Source: Sideroxyarcus emersonii (GTDB taxonomy: Bacteria; Pseudomonadota; Gammaproteobacteria; Burkholderiales; Gallionellaceae). From it: a DNA stretch of 64,000 nucleotides. Shown here piece after piece: positions 35,234-45,942 of the stretch. The translations under genes were made by a program, and so were the position numbers. The first letter of the stretch is position 1. The number at the start of each line of letters is the position of its first letter. The stretch covers positions 900,001-964,000 of the forward strand of contig NZ_AP023423.1 in assembly GCF_021654335.1 (NCBI RefSeq), read 5' to 3'. The notes beneath the pieces are model-generated. The model saw nothing but the letters and a program-made list of their open reading frames with translations, was not told the DNA's origin and did no database searches.

Positions 35234-36253
35234 ATGAGCATCTTCGAACGCTACCTGACCCTGTGGGTCTTCCTGTGCATCGTCGTCGGCGTGGTGCTGG
35301 GGCAGGCCATACCCGCTCCGTTCCACTGGCTGGGTGGCCTGGAGGTTGCCAGGGTCAATATTCCGGTCGGACTGCTGATCTGGGTGATGATCATCCCCAT
35401 GCTGTTGCGCATCGACTTTAGCGCGCTGCACGAGGTGCGAAAACACTGGCGCGGCATCGGTGTCACGCTGTTCATCAACTGGGCGGTCAAGCCGTTTTCC
35501 ATGGCGCTGCTGGGCTGGCTGTTCATCCGCCACCTGTTCGCGCCGTATCTGCCGGCGGAACAGCTCGACAGCTACATCGCCGGACTGGTGCTGCTCGCCG
35601 CCGCTCCCTGCACCGCGATGGTGTTCGTGTGGAGCCGCCTGGTGAACGGCGAACCGCTGTTCACCTTGAGCCAGGTTGCACTCAACGACACCATCATGGT
35701 GTTCGCCTTCGCCCCGCTGGTTGCCTTGCTGCTGGGCCTGTCGGCCATCATCGTGCCGTGGGATACGTTGCTGGTGTCGGTGGTGCTCTACATCGTGCTG
35801 CCGGTGCTGCTGGCACAGGTATGGCGCAAGCTGCTGCTGGTGCGCGGCGAGGAGGTATTGCAGCGCACCCTGGCGGCGCTCGGCCCGATCTCCATTTCCG
35901 CGCTGCTGCTGACGCTGGTGCTGCTGTTCGCCTTCCAGGGCAAGGCCATCGTCGAGCAGCCGCTCGTCATACTGATGCTGGCCGTGCCCATCACCATCCA
36001 GGTGTACTTTACTTCCGGCTTTGCATACTGGCTCAACCGGCGTTTCGGCGAGGCGCACTGCGTGGCCGGCCCGTCTGCGCTGATCGGGGCTTCCAATTTC
36101 TTCGAACTGGCCGTGGCGGCGGCGATCAGCCTGTTCGGTTTCGAGTCGGGTGCGGCGCTTGCAACCGTGGTGGGGGTGTTGATCGAAGTGCCGGTGATGT
36201 TGAGTGTGGTGTATATCGTCAAGCGCAGCCAGCTCTGGTATGAAAGGAGTTAG
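35234..36253 (+). CDS. acr3: Arsenite efflux permease ACR3
   Basis: A 339-aa membrane protein with ten hydrophobic segments, of the ACR3 (ArsB type 2) family that exports arsenite. Family landmarks are MSIFERYLTLWVFLCIVVGV at the start, PVGLLIWVMIIPMLLRIDF, the conserved Cys in LLAAAPCTAMVFVWSRL (TM4), and the late motif FGEAHCVAGPSALIGASNFFELAVA. It is four bases after arsC, so tightly coupled. Confidence 0.95.
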   Translation: MSIFERYLTLWVFLCIVVGVVLGQAIPAPFHWLGGLEVARVNIPVGLLIWVMIIPMLLRIDFSALHEVRKHWRGIGVTLFINWAVKPFSMALLGWLFIRHLFAPYLPAEQLDSYIAGLVLLAAAPCTAMVFVWSRLVNGEPLFTLSQVALNDTIMVFAFAPLVALLLGLSAIIVPWDTLLVSVVLYIVLPVLLAQVWRKLLLVRGEEVLQRTLAALGPISISALLLTLVLLFAFQGKAIVEQPLVILMLAVPITIQVYFTSGFAYWLNRRFGEAHCVAGPSALIGASNFFELAVAAAISLFGFESGAALATVVGVLIEVPVMLSVVYIVKRSQLWYERS

Positions 36254-36257
36254 CGCG

Positions 36258-36479
36258 ATGTCGGCTATCAGGCTTTACGGTACGGAGTTCTGTCATCTGT
36301 GCGACGAGGCGAAGGCGATCCTCCGGGAAGCTGGCATCGAAGCGAGTTACATCGATATTGCCGATGACGATGAACTGCTGGAAAAATATGGCGTGCGTAT
36401 CCCCGTACTGTTGCGCGTGGATACCGGAGCTGAGCTGGGGTGGCCGTTCGATACGATGGCGGCCTCCCGTTTCTTGGCG

Positions 36480-36485
<6 letters not shown>
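36258..36485 (+). CDS. Glutaredoxin-like protein (DUF836)
   Basis: A 75-aa thioredoxin-fold protein with the active site FCHLCDEAK (CxxC) near residue 11 and the cis-Pro segment VRIPVLLR near 48, as in the glutaredoxin-like DUF836 family. AGGAG 8 bases upstream fixes ATG 36258, four bases after acr3. It may supply electrons to ArsC. Its stop codon overlaps the 3' end of the convergent proB gene by six bases. Confidence 0.85.
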
Positions 36486-38717
<2,232 letters not shown>

Positions 38718-38737
38718 CATTCTAACTGCTTGAATGC

Positions 38738-38995
38738 TTAAGCAGCGACGATGCTGACCGTCTTGCGCTTCATAGCGCCCTTGACCGCAAATACCACCTT
38801 GCCGGTGATCTTGGCGAACAAGGTGTGATCTTTGCCCATGCCGACGTTGTCGCCTGCGTGCACCTGGGTGCCACGCTGACGCACGATGATGCTGCCTGCG
38901 CTAATCAGTTCGCCGCCGTAGCTCTTTACACCCAGTCGTTTCGAGTGCGAGTCGCGGCCGTTACTGGTACTACCCCCGCCTTTTTTCGATGCCAT
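38738..38995 (-). CDS. rpmA: 50S ribosomal protein L27
   Basis: An 85-aa L27, a 50S protein near the peptidyl-transferase centre. It starts directly with [22 protein letters not shown], with no cleavable Firmicutes-type extension. [21 protein letters not shown] is the standard core. It follows rplU by 18 bases. Confidence 0.98.
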   Translation of the reverse strand: MASKKGGGSTSNGRDSHSKRLGVKSYGGELISAGSIIVRQRGTQVHAGDNVGMGKDHTLFAKITGKVVFAVKGAMKRKTVSIVAA

Positions 38996-39013
38996 GTTGC
39001 AGCTCCTTCAGAA

Positions 39014-39325
39014 TTAAGCCGAGATGCCGTCGATGCGGATCTCGGTGTAGTTTTGACGATGACCTTGATGCTTTTGATAGTGCTTGCGACGACGCATCTT
39101 GAAGATAGTCACTTTGTCGTGGCGGCCGTTGGCGATGATGGTCGCCTTGACGGTTGCACCACTCAGCAGGGGCTTGCCGACGGAGACCTTGTCGCCGTTG
39201 CCGACCATCAGCACTTTGTCCAATACGATCGCGCCGCCGACGTCGCCGTCGATGGATTCGATCTTCAGGGTTTCACCTTGGACAACGCGATATTGCTTGC
39301 CACCGGTTTTGATTACTGCGTACAT
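39014..39325 (-). CDS. rplU: 50S ribosomal protein L21
   Basis: A 103-aa L21 that binds 23S rRNA with L20. [23 protein letters not shown] and the basic C-terminal [22 protein letters not shown] are diagnostic. It is the first gene behind a near-consensus promoter (39414-39441) with a leader of about 80 nt that contains a perfect palindrome. Confidence 0.98.
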   Translation of the reverse strand: MYAVIKTGGKQYRVVQGETLKIESIDGDVGGAIVLDKVLMVGNGDKVSVGKPLLSGATVKATIIANGRHDKVTIFKMRRRKHYQKHQGHRQNYTEIRIDGISA

Positions 39326-39364
39326 AACGACCTCGCTTGATGCGGTTGTTTTTTAGTTACGGCA

Positions 39365-39378
39365 TAACCTTAAGGTTA
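39365..39378. repeat. Perfect 14-bp palindrome in the rplU leader
   Basis: TAACCTTAAGGTTA reads the same on both strands and lies about 40 bases upstream of the L21 start codon inside the predicted mRNA leader. A second small hairpin CCAC/GTGG is next to it (39382-39396). It could bind L21 or another regulator, or be an operator. Confidence 0.4.
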
Positions 39379-39413
39379 GCCTCCACTGAAATTGTGGATT
39401 TTCAGAGCCGCGC

Positions 39414-39441
39414 ATTATACATAAACATGACCGACCGTCAA
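39414..39441 (-). promoter_or_regulatory. Strong sigma70 promoter of rplU-rpmA
   Basis: On the minus strand TTGACG (39441-39436), a 16-base spacer and a perfect TATAAT (39419-39414). It is one of the best promoter matches in the window and suits a ribosomal protein operon. Confidence 0.8.
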
Positions 39442-39457
39442 AACCCTTTTTTCAGGG
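39440..39457 (-). terminator. Weak terminator-like hairpin after rho
   Basis: On the minus strand CCCT and AGGG form a short stem around GAAAAA followed by TTTT, directly after the rho stop codon and overlapping the rplU -35 box. Confidence 0.35.
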
Positions 39458-39458
39458 A

Positions 39459-40715
39459 TCAACGCTTCATTGAATCGAAGAATTCCGCGTTGTTTTTGGT
39501 TGCCTTGACCTTGTCCAGCAGGAATTCCATCGCTTCCAGCTCGTCCATGGGGTAGAGCAGCTTGCGCAGCACCCAGATGCGCTGCAGCAGATCCTGCTTG
39601 ATCAGCAGTTCTTCCTTGCGGGTGCCGGAGCGGTTGACGTTGATGGCCGGGTAGATGCGTTTCTCGGCCATGCGGCGATCCAGGTGAATCTCCATGTTGC
39701 CGGTACCCTTGAATTCTTCGTAGATGACGTCGTCCATGCGGCTGCCGGTATCCACCAGCGCGGTGGCGATGATGGTCAGCGAGCCGCCTTCCTCGACGTT
39801 GCGCGCCGCGCCGAAGAAGCGCTTGGGGCGTTGCAGGGCATTGGCGTCGACACCGCCGGTCAGTACCTTGCCGGAGGAGGGGATTACGGTGTTGTAGGCA
39901 CGTGCCAGACGGGTGATCGAGTCGAGCAGGATGACCACGTCCTTCTTGTGTTCGACCAGGCGTTTGGCCTTTTCCAGCACCATCTCGGCGACCTGCACGT
40001 GTCGGGTGGCCGGTTCGTCGAAGGTGGAGGCGACCACTTCGCCACGCACGGTGCGGCTCATCTCGGTGACTTCTTCGGGGCGCTCGTCGATCAGCAGTAC
40101 GATCAATATCGCTTCCGGGTTGTTGGAGGCGATGGAGTGGGCGATATGCTGCAGCATCACCGTCTTGCCGGACTTGGGCGAGGCGACCAGCAGGCCGCGC
40201 TGGCCCTTGCCGATGGGGGCGATGATGTCGATGACGCGTCCGGTGAGGTTCTCGTCCGCGCGGATGTCGCGTTCCAGGCAGATCTGCTGGGTTGGAAACA
40301 GCGGTGTCAGGTTCTCGAACAGGATCTTGTTCTTGGCGTTCTCCGGCGGTTCGCCGTTGACCTTGTCCACCTTGACCAGTGCAACATAACGCTCGCCTTC
40401 CTTGGGGGTGCGGATTTCGCCCTCGATCGAATCGCCGGTATGCAGGTTGAAGCGGCGCACCTGGCTGGGGCTGACGTAGATGTCATCGGGACCGGCCAGA
40501 TAGGAGGTGTCAGGCGACCTCAGGAAACCGAAGCCGTCTGGCAGCACCTCCAGGGTACCTTCGCCAAAAATGCTTTCGCCTTTTTTCGCCTGGTTCTTCA
40601 GCAGCGCGAAGATCAAATCCTGCTTGCGCATGCGGTTGGCGTTATCGATTTGATTGGTGGTGGCGATTTCCACCAGCTCGGTGATGTGTTTGGTCTTGAG
40701 GTCGGATAAATGCAT
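39459..40715 (-). CDS. rho: Transcription termination factor Rho
   Basis: A 418-aa hexameric RNA helicase that ends transcription at C-rich rut sites. It has an N-terminal RNA-binding domain (residues 48-125, [13 protein letters not shown]), P-loop [11 protein letters not shown], Walker [17 protein letters not shown] and the Q/R loop segments of Rho. The length matches the Escherichia coli protein (419). No clear Shine-Dalgarno precedes the ATG at 40715. A 164-base leader rich in C follows trxA (see 40716-40879). Confidence 0.98.
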   Translation of the reverse strand: MHLSDLKTKHITELVEIATTNQIDNANRMRKQDLIFALLKNQAKKGESIFGEGTLEVLPDGFGFLRSPDTSYLAGPDDIYVSPSQVRRFNLHTGDSIEGEIRTPKEGERYVALVKVDKVNGEPPENAKNKILFENLTPLFPTQQICLERDIRADENLTGRVIDIIAPIGKGQRGLLVASPKSGKTVMLQHIAHSIASNNPEAILIVLLIDERPEEVTEMSRTVRGEVVASTFDEPATRHVQVAEMVLEKAKRLVEHKKDVVILLDSITRLARAYNTVIPSSGKVLTGGVDANALQRPKRFFGAARNVEEGGSLTIIATALVDTGSRMDDVIYEEFKGTGNMEIHLDRRMAEKRIYPAINVNRSGTRKEELLIKQDLLQRIWVLRKLLYPMDELEAMEFLLDKVKATKNNAEFFDSMKR

Positions 40716-40879
40716 ATATGGATGAGGCGCGATTGCGCTGGGTTGTGATGAGTTACATGGGAAGTGTTACTGGGTTTGCGGGTGTTCCCGCGCCGTACTG
40801 CCTTGAGTGTCGTTGGTTTGTTTTGTAAGGCTGAGTTTCAGGACGAAACAGGGCAGTCGCGGGCGGGAGATTAAAGGGT
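40716..40879 (-). promoter_or_regulatory. C-rich rho leader, possible autoregulatory rut region
   Basis: Read on the minus strand, this trxA-rho gap is visibly rich in C and poor in G, with many unpaired CCC and CAAC stretches, which is the composition of Rho-utilisation sites. Rho of Escherichia coli represses its own leader by attenuation, so the same is likely here. No separate gene is seen. Confidence 0.4.
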
Positions 40880-41206
40880 TCAGATGTGGCTGTCAATGAA
40901 AGCGGTGAGTTGCGATTTGGACAATGCGCCGACCTTGGTTGCTTCGATGTTGCCGTTCTTGAACAACATCAGCGTCGGAATGCCGCGCACACCATACTTC
41001 TGCGGGGTCTGCTGGTTCTCGTCCACGTTCAGCTTTGCGATGTTCAGCCGTCCGGAGTATTCCTTGGAGACCTCGTCCAGGATCGGGGCGATCATGCGGC
41101 AGGGGCCGCACCATTCGGCCCAGTAGTCGACCAGCACGGGCAGCGGCGATTGCAGCACCTCGGCAGTGAAAGTGGCATCGGTGACATAACGGATATGTTC
41201 GCTCAT
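40880..41206 (-). CDS. trxA: Thioredoxin 1
   Basis: A 108-aa thioredoxin with active site WCGPC (Cys33, Cys36) and cis-Pro segment [11 protein letters not shown], the standard length. ATG 41206 is chosen; upstream in-frame codons to 41284 have no ribosome-binding site and no thioredoxin pattern. It reduces disulfides in ribonucleotide reductase, PAPS/APS-type enzymes and arsenate reductase. The trxA-rho order is common in beta- and gammaproteobacteria. Confidence 0.97.
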   Translation of the reverse strand: MSEHIRYVTDATFTAEVLQSPLPVLVDYWAEWCGPCRMIAPILDEVSKEYSGRLNIAKLNVDENQQTPQKYGVRGIPTLMLFKNGNIEATKVGALSKSQLTAFIDSHI

Positions 41207-41453
41207 GTTTGTTTCTCGCTGTGGGTTAGATTTTTTGGGATGCAGTCTATGCCGCTTGGATGTACAACTGGATTGGGGAGGCATCCTATCTAAAAAAATC
41301 AGGGTTGGGAAGAGTTTCCGAAGGCGTTTTATAACTCATTGAGATGAGGCGTGTTTTAATTGTTTTGGCGTGCGTTGCGTATGCCTGGCGAGTTGGTTTT
41401 GCATCAGTCCGCACGCTCCGAATCGCGCGATCTCAGGGCAATCGGCCGGATTG

Positions 41454-42785
41454 TCATGGTTGGAACGCCACGACGACGTTCAATCCGCTGCCCTTCATGT
41501 TTGGCGCAAGTTGCAGGGATGCGGCATGGATCTCGGCGATGCGTTTGACGATCGACAGCCCCAGTCCGCTGCCGCTGCCGCTGGTCCCCGCGGGGCGATA
41601 GAAACGTTCCGCCACCCTGTCCAGTTCCGCTGCGGGAATGCCGGGGCCGTTGTCGCTGACCGACAATAATGTCTTTCCAGGTTCATGGGCGATGTCGATA
41701 CGCACGGTTGTTCCGGGCCGGGTATGACGGACGGCATTGTCGATCAGGTTGCGTATCAGGATCTGCAGCAATACCGGATTGCCGCGCACCACTGCCTGGT
41801 CGACGGCAGTCAGCTCGAGCCGCACATCCTGTCCCAGGGCGGTCGGCGCGATGGAGGCAATCGCCTCGGCGGCGATGGCTTCGAGATGGCACGGCGCGCT
41901 CGTCTCGGCGCTCAGGGAATCGATGCGGGCAAGGGTCAGCAGTTGATCGATCAGATGTGCGGCACGATCGCAGCCGAGGATCACGCTGTCCAGTGCGTGG
42001 CTGCGTTCATCTTCCGAAACGGCAGCCCGGGCAACCTGCGCTTGCGCCTTGATTGCCGCCACCGGAGTGCGCAATTCGTGCGCGGCGTCCGCGGTGAAAC
42101 GCCGCTCTTTTTGCAAAGAGGCATCGATGCGGACGAACAGTTCGTTGAGCCGCCCGATCAGCGGCAACGCTTCGCTCGGTGCGCTGCCCGCATCCAGCGG
42201 GGCCAGATTGTCCGGTTCGCGCTGCGCCACGTCGGCGGTCAGTCTCACCAGCGGACGCAGGCCGCGCGCCACCGCCAGCCATAGCAACAGGGTCAGCAAA
42301 GGCAAGGAGAACCACAGCGGCTTGAGCAGGTTGCCCGCGATGTCCTGCGCCAGGTCGTCGCGTGCCTCGGCACGTTCCGCCACGTGGATCAGGTTCCTGC
42401 CCGAATCATCCCAGGTGCTGAAGACCCGCCAGCGCTGGCCGTCGATGATGCTGTCGCTGAAGCCCTGTTCGCGGTTCGCCAGCGGTTGCCGGGGAGCGTT
42501 GGCAGAGTGCAGGCGCAGTACGCGCCCTTGTTCCCATATCTGGAATGCGACGCGACGGGAGTATTTGTGCAGCAACGGGACATGCTCCGTTTCGACCTCT
42601 TCCAGTTCATGCGAAGCCTGGGTCACCAGCAGTGCGGCGGACTGTGCGAGATGCGCATCGAGGATCTCGTCGAATTCCTCGCGTGCATCGAAATAGGTAA
42701 AGACGGCCGCAGCGGTCCAGACCGCGACAACGGTGGTTATCGACAGTAACAGCAGCCGCTGTTTCAAGGAGCTCAGCCTGCGCAT
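41454..42785 (-). CDS. Sensor histidine kinase (QseC/PmrB-like)
   Basis: A 443-aa membrane sensor kinase with TM1 at about residues 8-28, a periplasmic sensor region of about 125 residues, TM2 near 160-178 and a HAMP-like linker. The H-box is FTADAAHELRTPVAAIKAQ, followed by NLIDNAVRHT (N), DNGPGIP (G1) and GSGSGLGLSIVKRI (G2). ATG 42785 lies one base after the response-regulator stop with AAGAAGG in front, so it is preferred over the upstream ATG at 42803. The pair sits directly behind the SHP-DHC cytochrome genes, suggesting it senses the same signal. Confidence 0.92.
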   Translation of the reverse strand: MRRLSSLKQRLLLLSITTVVAVWTAAAVFTYFDAREEFDEILDAHLAQSAALLVTQASHELEEVETEHVPLLHKYSRRVAFQIWEQGRVLRLHSANAPRQPLANREQGFSDSIIDGQRWRVFSTWDDSGRNLIHVAERAEARDDLAQDIAGNLLKPLWFSLPLLTLLLWLAVARGLRPLVRLTADVAQREPDNLAPLDAGSAPSEALPLIGRLNELFVRIDASLQKERRFTADAAHELRTPVAAIKAQAQVARAAVSEDERSHALDSVILGCDRAAHLIDQLLTLARIDSLSAETSAPCHLEAIAAEAIASIAPTALGQDVRLELTAVDQAVVRGNPVLLQILIRNLIDNAVRHTRPGTTVRIDIAHEPGKTLLSVSDNGPGIPAAELDRVAERFYRPAGTSGSGSGLGLSIVKRIAEIHAASLQLAPNMKGSGLNVVVAFQP

Positions 42786-42786
42786 T

Positions 42787-43455
42787 TCAGACCTTCTTTT
42801 CATCGGGGATCAGGTAACCCACGCCACGGATGGTTTCTATCAGTTCGGGAAACAGTTTGCGGCGCAGATGGTGGATATACACTTCGACTGCGTTGCTCTC
42901 GACTTCCTCCCCCCAGGCATACAGCTGTTCTTCGAGCTGGGTGCGCGACAGCACCCGGCCGGCATTCAGCATCAGGGCATGCAGCACGGCGAATTCCTTG
43001 GCGGGCAGGTCGATGCTCCGGTCGAGATAGCGTACCTGATGCGCAGCGGGTTCCAGCTCCACGCCGGCGATCTGCAGGGACGGCGCGGGTTTGCCGCTGG
43101 CGCGGCGGATGAGTGCCCGTACGCGTGCGGACAGTTCACCCATGTCGAACGGTTTGGCCAGATAATCGTCGGCACCGGCATCGAGGCCCCTGATCCTGTC
43201 TTCTACCGTGTCCATCGCGGTGAGGACCAGCACGGGGATGCTGAGCCGACGGCTGCGCAGTCGCCGCAATACCTCCAGTCCGGACATCCGCGGCAGGCCC
43301 AGATCCAGCACCGCTGCAGCGTAGGCTTCGGTGGCGAGTGCCTGGTCGGCCGAGACGCCGTCTTTCATCCAGTCCACGGCATAGCCAGCTTGCCTGAGGC
43401 CGGCCTGGATCGCATCGCCCAGCAGGGCATCGTCTTCGATCACCAGTATGCGCAT
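42787..43455 (-). CDS. OmpR/PhoB-family response regulator (QseB/PmrA-like)
   Basis: A 222-aa regulator with a receiver domain (residues 1-115; phospho-acceptor Asp51 in AAVLDLGLPRMSG; conserved DDYLAKPFDMGEL) and a winged-helix DNA-binding domain (about 125-220; SRTQLEEQLYAWGEEVESNAVEVYIHHLRRKL). The recognition helix type EVYIHHLRRKL is that of the QseB/PmrA group, which binds CTTAA-type direct repeats. Such a repeat occurs upstream of the SHP gene at 44547-44563. It is 112 bases downstream of the DHC gene. Confidence 0.93.
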   Translation of the reverse strand: MRILVIEDDALLGDAIQAGLRQAGYAVDWMKDGVSADQALATEAYAAAVLDLGLPRMSGLEVLRRLRSRRLSIPVLVLTAMDTVEDRIRGLDAGADDYLAKPFDMGELSARVRALIRRASGKPAPSLQIAGVELEPAAHQVRYLDRSIDLPAKEFAVLHALMLNAGRVLSRTQLEEQLYAWGEEVESNAVEVYIHHLRRKLFPELIETIRGVGYLIPDEKKV

Positions 43456-43567
43456 TTTCCTATCCGAAAAGTCACTGCAGGTTTCCTTCCCCTGGTTGCG
43501 TGGTGCTGCAGGGGGCCTGATCCGGCGTTGGCAGCCTGTTCACGGCCAGGCTCCCCATCAGGCGGGT

Positions 43568-44062
43568 TCATCTGGGTATTCTAATACCGTGCTCGCCGTA
43601 ATTGCCGCTTTCTGCCTGGGTATGGCAGGCGGCGCAATTGGCCGGGCTTTTTACCTTGGGATTCTTCCAGGTGCGCTCCGGCACTTCATCGTGTTCGCGC
43701 TGGAACCAGCGCGTCTCGGTGATACGCAGGATCGGCTTGCCGGCCGCATGGCGGTTGCTGCCTGCATTCTTTTCCAGAAAAGCGCCGATCTCCCGTTCGG
43801 CTGCAGGAGCCAGGCTGGCATCGCTGCCGAAGTGCCGGTCCAGCCCGGACATCAGTGCATGCCATGACTCCGCAGGCAGCAGGCGCGGCGGGTAAGCGAC
43901 GTGGCAGGCGCCGCATTCTGCCTGCCACAGGGCATTCCTGGCGGCGGGCATGCGTTCGCCGTCATCGTCATCGTCGTCGGCATGGGCAAAGGACATCATG
44001 GTTCCCATCAGCAGCATGGCGACAGCGATGGCGTGTAAATATCTTGAGGTTCCGGGCATCAT
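43568..44062 (-). CDS. Diheme cytochrome c (DHC type)
   Basis: A 164-aa periplasmic cytochrome with a signal peptide (about residues 1-27), a run of Asp just after it, and two heme c motifs, CGACH (50-54) and CAACH (143-147). Size and motif placement match DHC, the diheme electron-transfer partner of SHP in Rhodobacter and Shewanella. AGGAG upstream selects ATG 44062; the longer frame to 44194 runs into the SHP gene. It follows SHP by 10 bases. Confidence 0.85.
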   Translation of the reverse strand: MMPGTSRYLHAIAVAMLLMGTMMSFAHADDDDDDGERMPAARNALWQAECGACHVAYPPRLLPAESWHALMSGLDRHFGSDASLAPAAEREIGAFLEKNAGSNRHAAGKPILRITETRWFQREHDEVPERTWKNPKVKSPANCAACHTQAESGNYGEHGIRIPR

Positions 44063-44072
44063 GTCGATCTCC

Positions 44073-44495
44073 TTAATTCCTGATGGTGAGCAGATAGGCG
44101 AGTACATCGCCTTTTTCCTGCGGCGTGCAAATCCGTCCCAGCACATCGTTGCAATTGCGTCTGAACCATTTTTCCATCTTGGCGGCATCGGCAAAACGTT
44201 CCGGATTCGCGGCGGGCGCCAGTGCCTGGATGGACTTGCCGGTCCTGGCGTGTTTTCCCGCTGCGGCAGGATTTTCGGTATGGCAGGAGGCGCAACTCAG
44301 CTCGTTGCCGTGAGTCTGCTTGAAGAAACGCTCGCCGGTATCGGCCGAGAATCCCCGGAAAGCCGGAATGGAATGCTGCGCTTCATTCCTGATCGAGGCC
44401 AGTGCCTCATCGGGCGTCTGTGCCGCGGCAGACAGCGACATCAAACCGGCGACGGCAACAAACACCAAGAGCAGCACATGGAATGTACGAATCAT
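44073..44495 (-). CDS. SHP-type high-spin monoheme cytochrome c (DUF1924)
   Basis: A 140-aa c-type cytochrome with a signal peptide (residues 1-25), one heme motif CASCH (68-72) and the tail RRNCNDVLGRICTPQEKGDVLAYL typical of the sphaeroides heme protein family. In SHP an Asn next to a disulfide-forming Cys is the unusual sixth heme ligand; Asn114-Cys115 and Cys123 fit that position. SHP binds oxygen and NO. The start is ATG 44495, because AAGGAG ends directly against the other ATG (44501) and is 6 bases from this one. It is the first gene of the cytochrome/two-component unit. Confidence 0.85.
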   Translation of the reverse strand: MIRTFHVLLLVFVAVAGLMSLSAAAQTPDEALASIRNEAQHSIPAFRGFSADTGERFFKQTHGNELSCASCHTENPAAAGKHARTGKSIQALAPAANPERFADAAKMEKWFRRNCNDVLGRICTPQEKGDVLAYLLTIRN

Positions 44496-44546
44496 CTTCA
44501 TCTCCTTATGTGACGTATTGCACGGAGCGCAGATTAGGAGGCCAAG

Positions 44547-44563
44547 CTTAAGGGGCGCTTAAG
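44547..44563 (-). promoter_or_regulatory. CTTAAG-N5-CTTAAG direct repeat, likely response-regulator site
   Basis: Two CTTAAG hexamers (44547-44552 and 44558-44563) are exactly 11 bp apart, one helical turn, as in PmrA/QseB boxes. A -10-like TAATCT lies at 44536-44531 on the minus strand. The repeat covers the place where the -35 should be, the layout of an activator-dependent promoter for the SHP gene. Confidence 0.6.
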
Positions 44564-44640
44564 TGCAGGCATGTGTACCGGCGCGTCCCGTCCGGAACGT
44601 TCAGGCAGTGCCGCAGGTGGCAGTCCGGGATTTGGCGGGT

Positions 44641-45399
44641 TTACATGCGCCAGATATAAAGCGTCGAGCGATGCAGGTCTTCGACATTGATGGTTTCATG
44701 CGGCGGGTGGTCGGGCACGGCGAAAGTGTTGCTGATGAACAGGCTGCCGGGGCGCATCTCCTGCTGTGCCTTGTGCCACAGCTGCGCCATCGGTACCGGC
44801 GAGAGATAGGCGAACACCACATCGTAGCGGGACAGGTCGCTGTTCCACAGGCTGCCCCAACGTACCGTGCAATCGCGGTAACCGCCGAACCGGGTACGCA
44901 GCCAGCTCCACAGGAAAGGCAGCGGTGCGGCTTCCACGCCGTGGTAGCTCCCTTGCGGGTGGATGCGGGAAAGATGCGCAAGCACGCCGCCGATGCCGCA
45001 ACCGAGATCGATGAAGGTGAATGGCCCCGTCGGCAGCCTGCAAGCCAATGCCTGCCATACCTTGTCGCTGGACAGATACAGCGGAACCTGGGTGCGGAAG
45101 GTGCTCCAGTACACCACCAGCATGACGAAGAAAGCGGCGAGGAAGAAGCCGGGCGGGATGTCGAGTGCCAGCATCAGTACCAGCGCAGGGGCAAAGATGA
45201 ACTGGATGAACAGCCACCAGCGTGCCATGCCTGCAATACGGCTGAGGGCGGCTGACAGCGTGCCGCAGAGCAGGGCGGTGACCAGCGGTGCCGGGTGCAA
45301 GCCGAGTTGACGCATGGCCGATACGACCAGCATGAACGCTGCGAATTGCAGCAACAGTGCGATGAGCGAGGGGGGAAGCTTCTGCAGGGGCGAAATCAC
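44641..45399 (-). CDS. Membrane-anchored class I SAM-dependent methyltransferase
   Basis: A 252-aa protein whose first half has four hydrophobic segments (about residues 10-28, 34-53, 60-80, 84-98). The second half is a Rossmann-type methyltransferase with motif I IDLGCGIGG (129-137), an acidic residue after beta-2 (VEAAPLP) and YDVVFAYLSPVP as motif II. The substrate is unknown; a membrane or periplasm-facing lipid or quinone is possible. It overlaps the DJ-1 gene upstream by 4 bases. I do not recognise a named gene. Confidence 0.78.
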   Translation of the reverse strand: MISPLQKLPPSLIALLLQFAAFMLVVSAMRQLGLHPAPLVTALLCGTLSAALSRIAGMARWWLFIQFIFAPALVLMLALDIPPGFFLAAFFVMLVVYWSTFRTQVPLYLSSDKVWQALACRLPTGPFTFIDLGCGIGGVLAHLSRIHPQGSYHGVEAAPLPFLWSWLRTRFGGYRDCTVRWGSLWNSDLSRYDVVFAYLSPVPMAQLWHKAQQEMRPGSLFISNTFAVPDHPPHETINVEDLHRSTLYIWRM

Positions 45400-45941
45400 G
45401 TGCGCACCAGGCCGGCTTCGACCTCGTCCCGCTTGGCCTTGCCTGCCAGGCGTTCCACCAGCGTCAGCGCAAAATCCATTGCCGTGCCGGGGCCGCGCGA
45501 AGTGATGAGTTTGCCGTCTTCGACCACTGCTTGCGGCTGGCGCAGGACTTTGGGGAATGCATCGAGCGAGCCGGGAAAGCTGGTGGCATGCTTGCCGTCG
45601 AGCAATCCTGCCGCTGCCAGCACGGAAGGCGCAGCGCAGACGGCGCAGACAAAGAGATCATCTGCCGCCATGCGTTGTACCAGCCGGATGATGCGCGCAT
45701 CGGCCTTGAGGTTGTTGGTGCCGGGCTGGCCGCCGGGCAGCACCACCATGTCGAAACGGCGCTTCAGCGCCTCATCCAGCGAGGTATCGGGGATCAGCTT
45801 GGTGCCGCGGCTGCCGCGTATCGGATGGCCATCGAGACTGGCGCTGACGGCCTCGATGCCGGCGCGGCGCAGGATGTTGAGAACGGTCACGGCTTCGAGT
45901 TCTTCGCTGCCGCTGGCCAAGGGGACGAGTACGGATTTCAT
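45396..45941 (-). CDS. DJ-1/PfpI family protein (YajL-like)
   Basis: A 181-aa DJ-1 superfamily protein. The nucleophile elbow FVCAVCAAPSVLAAAGLL near residue 100 contains the conserved Cys, and the N-terminal VLVPLASGSEELEAVTVL with Glu is typical of YajL/DJ-1. Family members act as chaperones or deglycases under oxidative stress. ATG 45941 begins one base after the PAP2 gene's stop region, so it is co-transcribed with it and with the methyltransferase. Confidence 0.9.
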   Translation of the reverse strand: MKSVLVPLASGSEELEAVTVLNILRRAGIEAVSASLDGHPIRGSRGTKLIPDTSLDEALKRRFDMVVLPGGQPGTNNLKADARIIRLVQRMAADDLFVCAVCAAPSVLAAAGLLDGKHATSFPGSLDAFPKVLRQPQAVVEDGKLITSRGPGTAMDFALTLVERLAGKAKRDEVEAGLVRT

Positions 45942-45942
45942 G

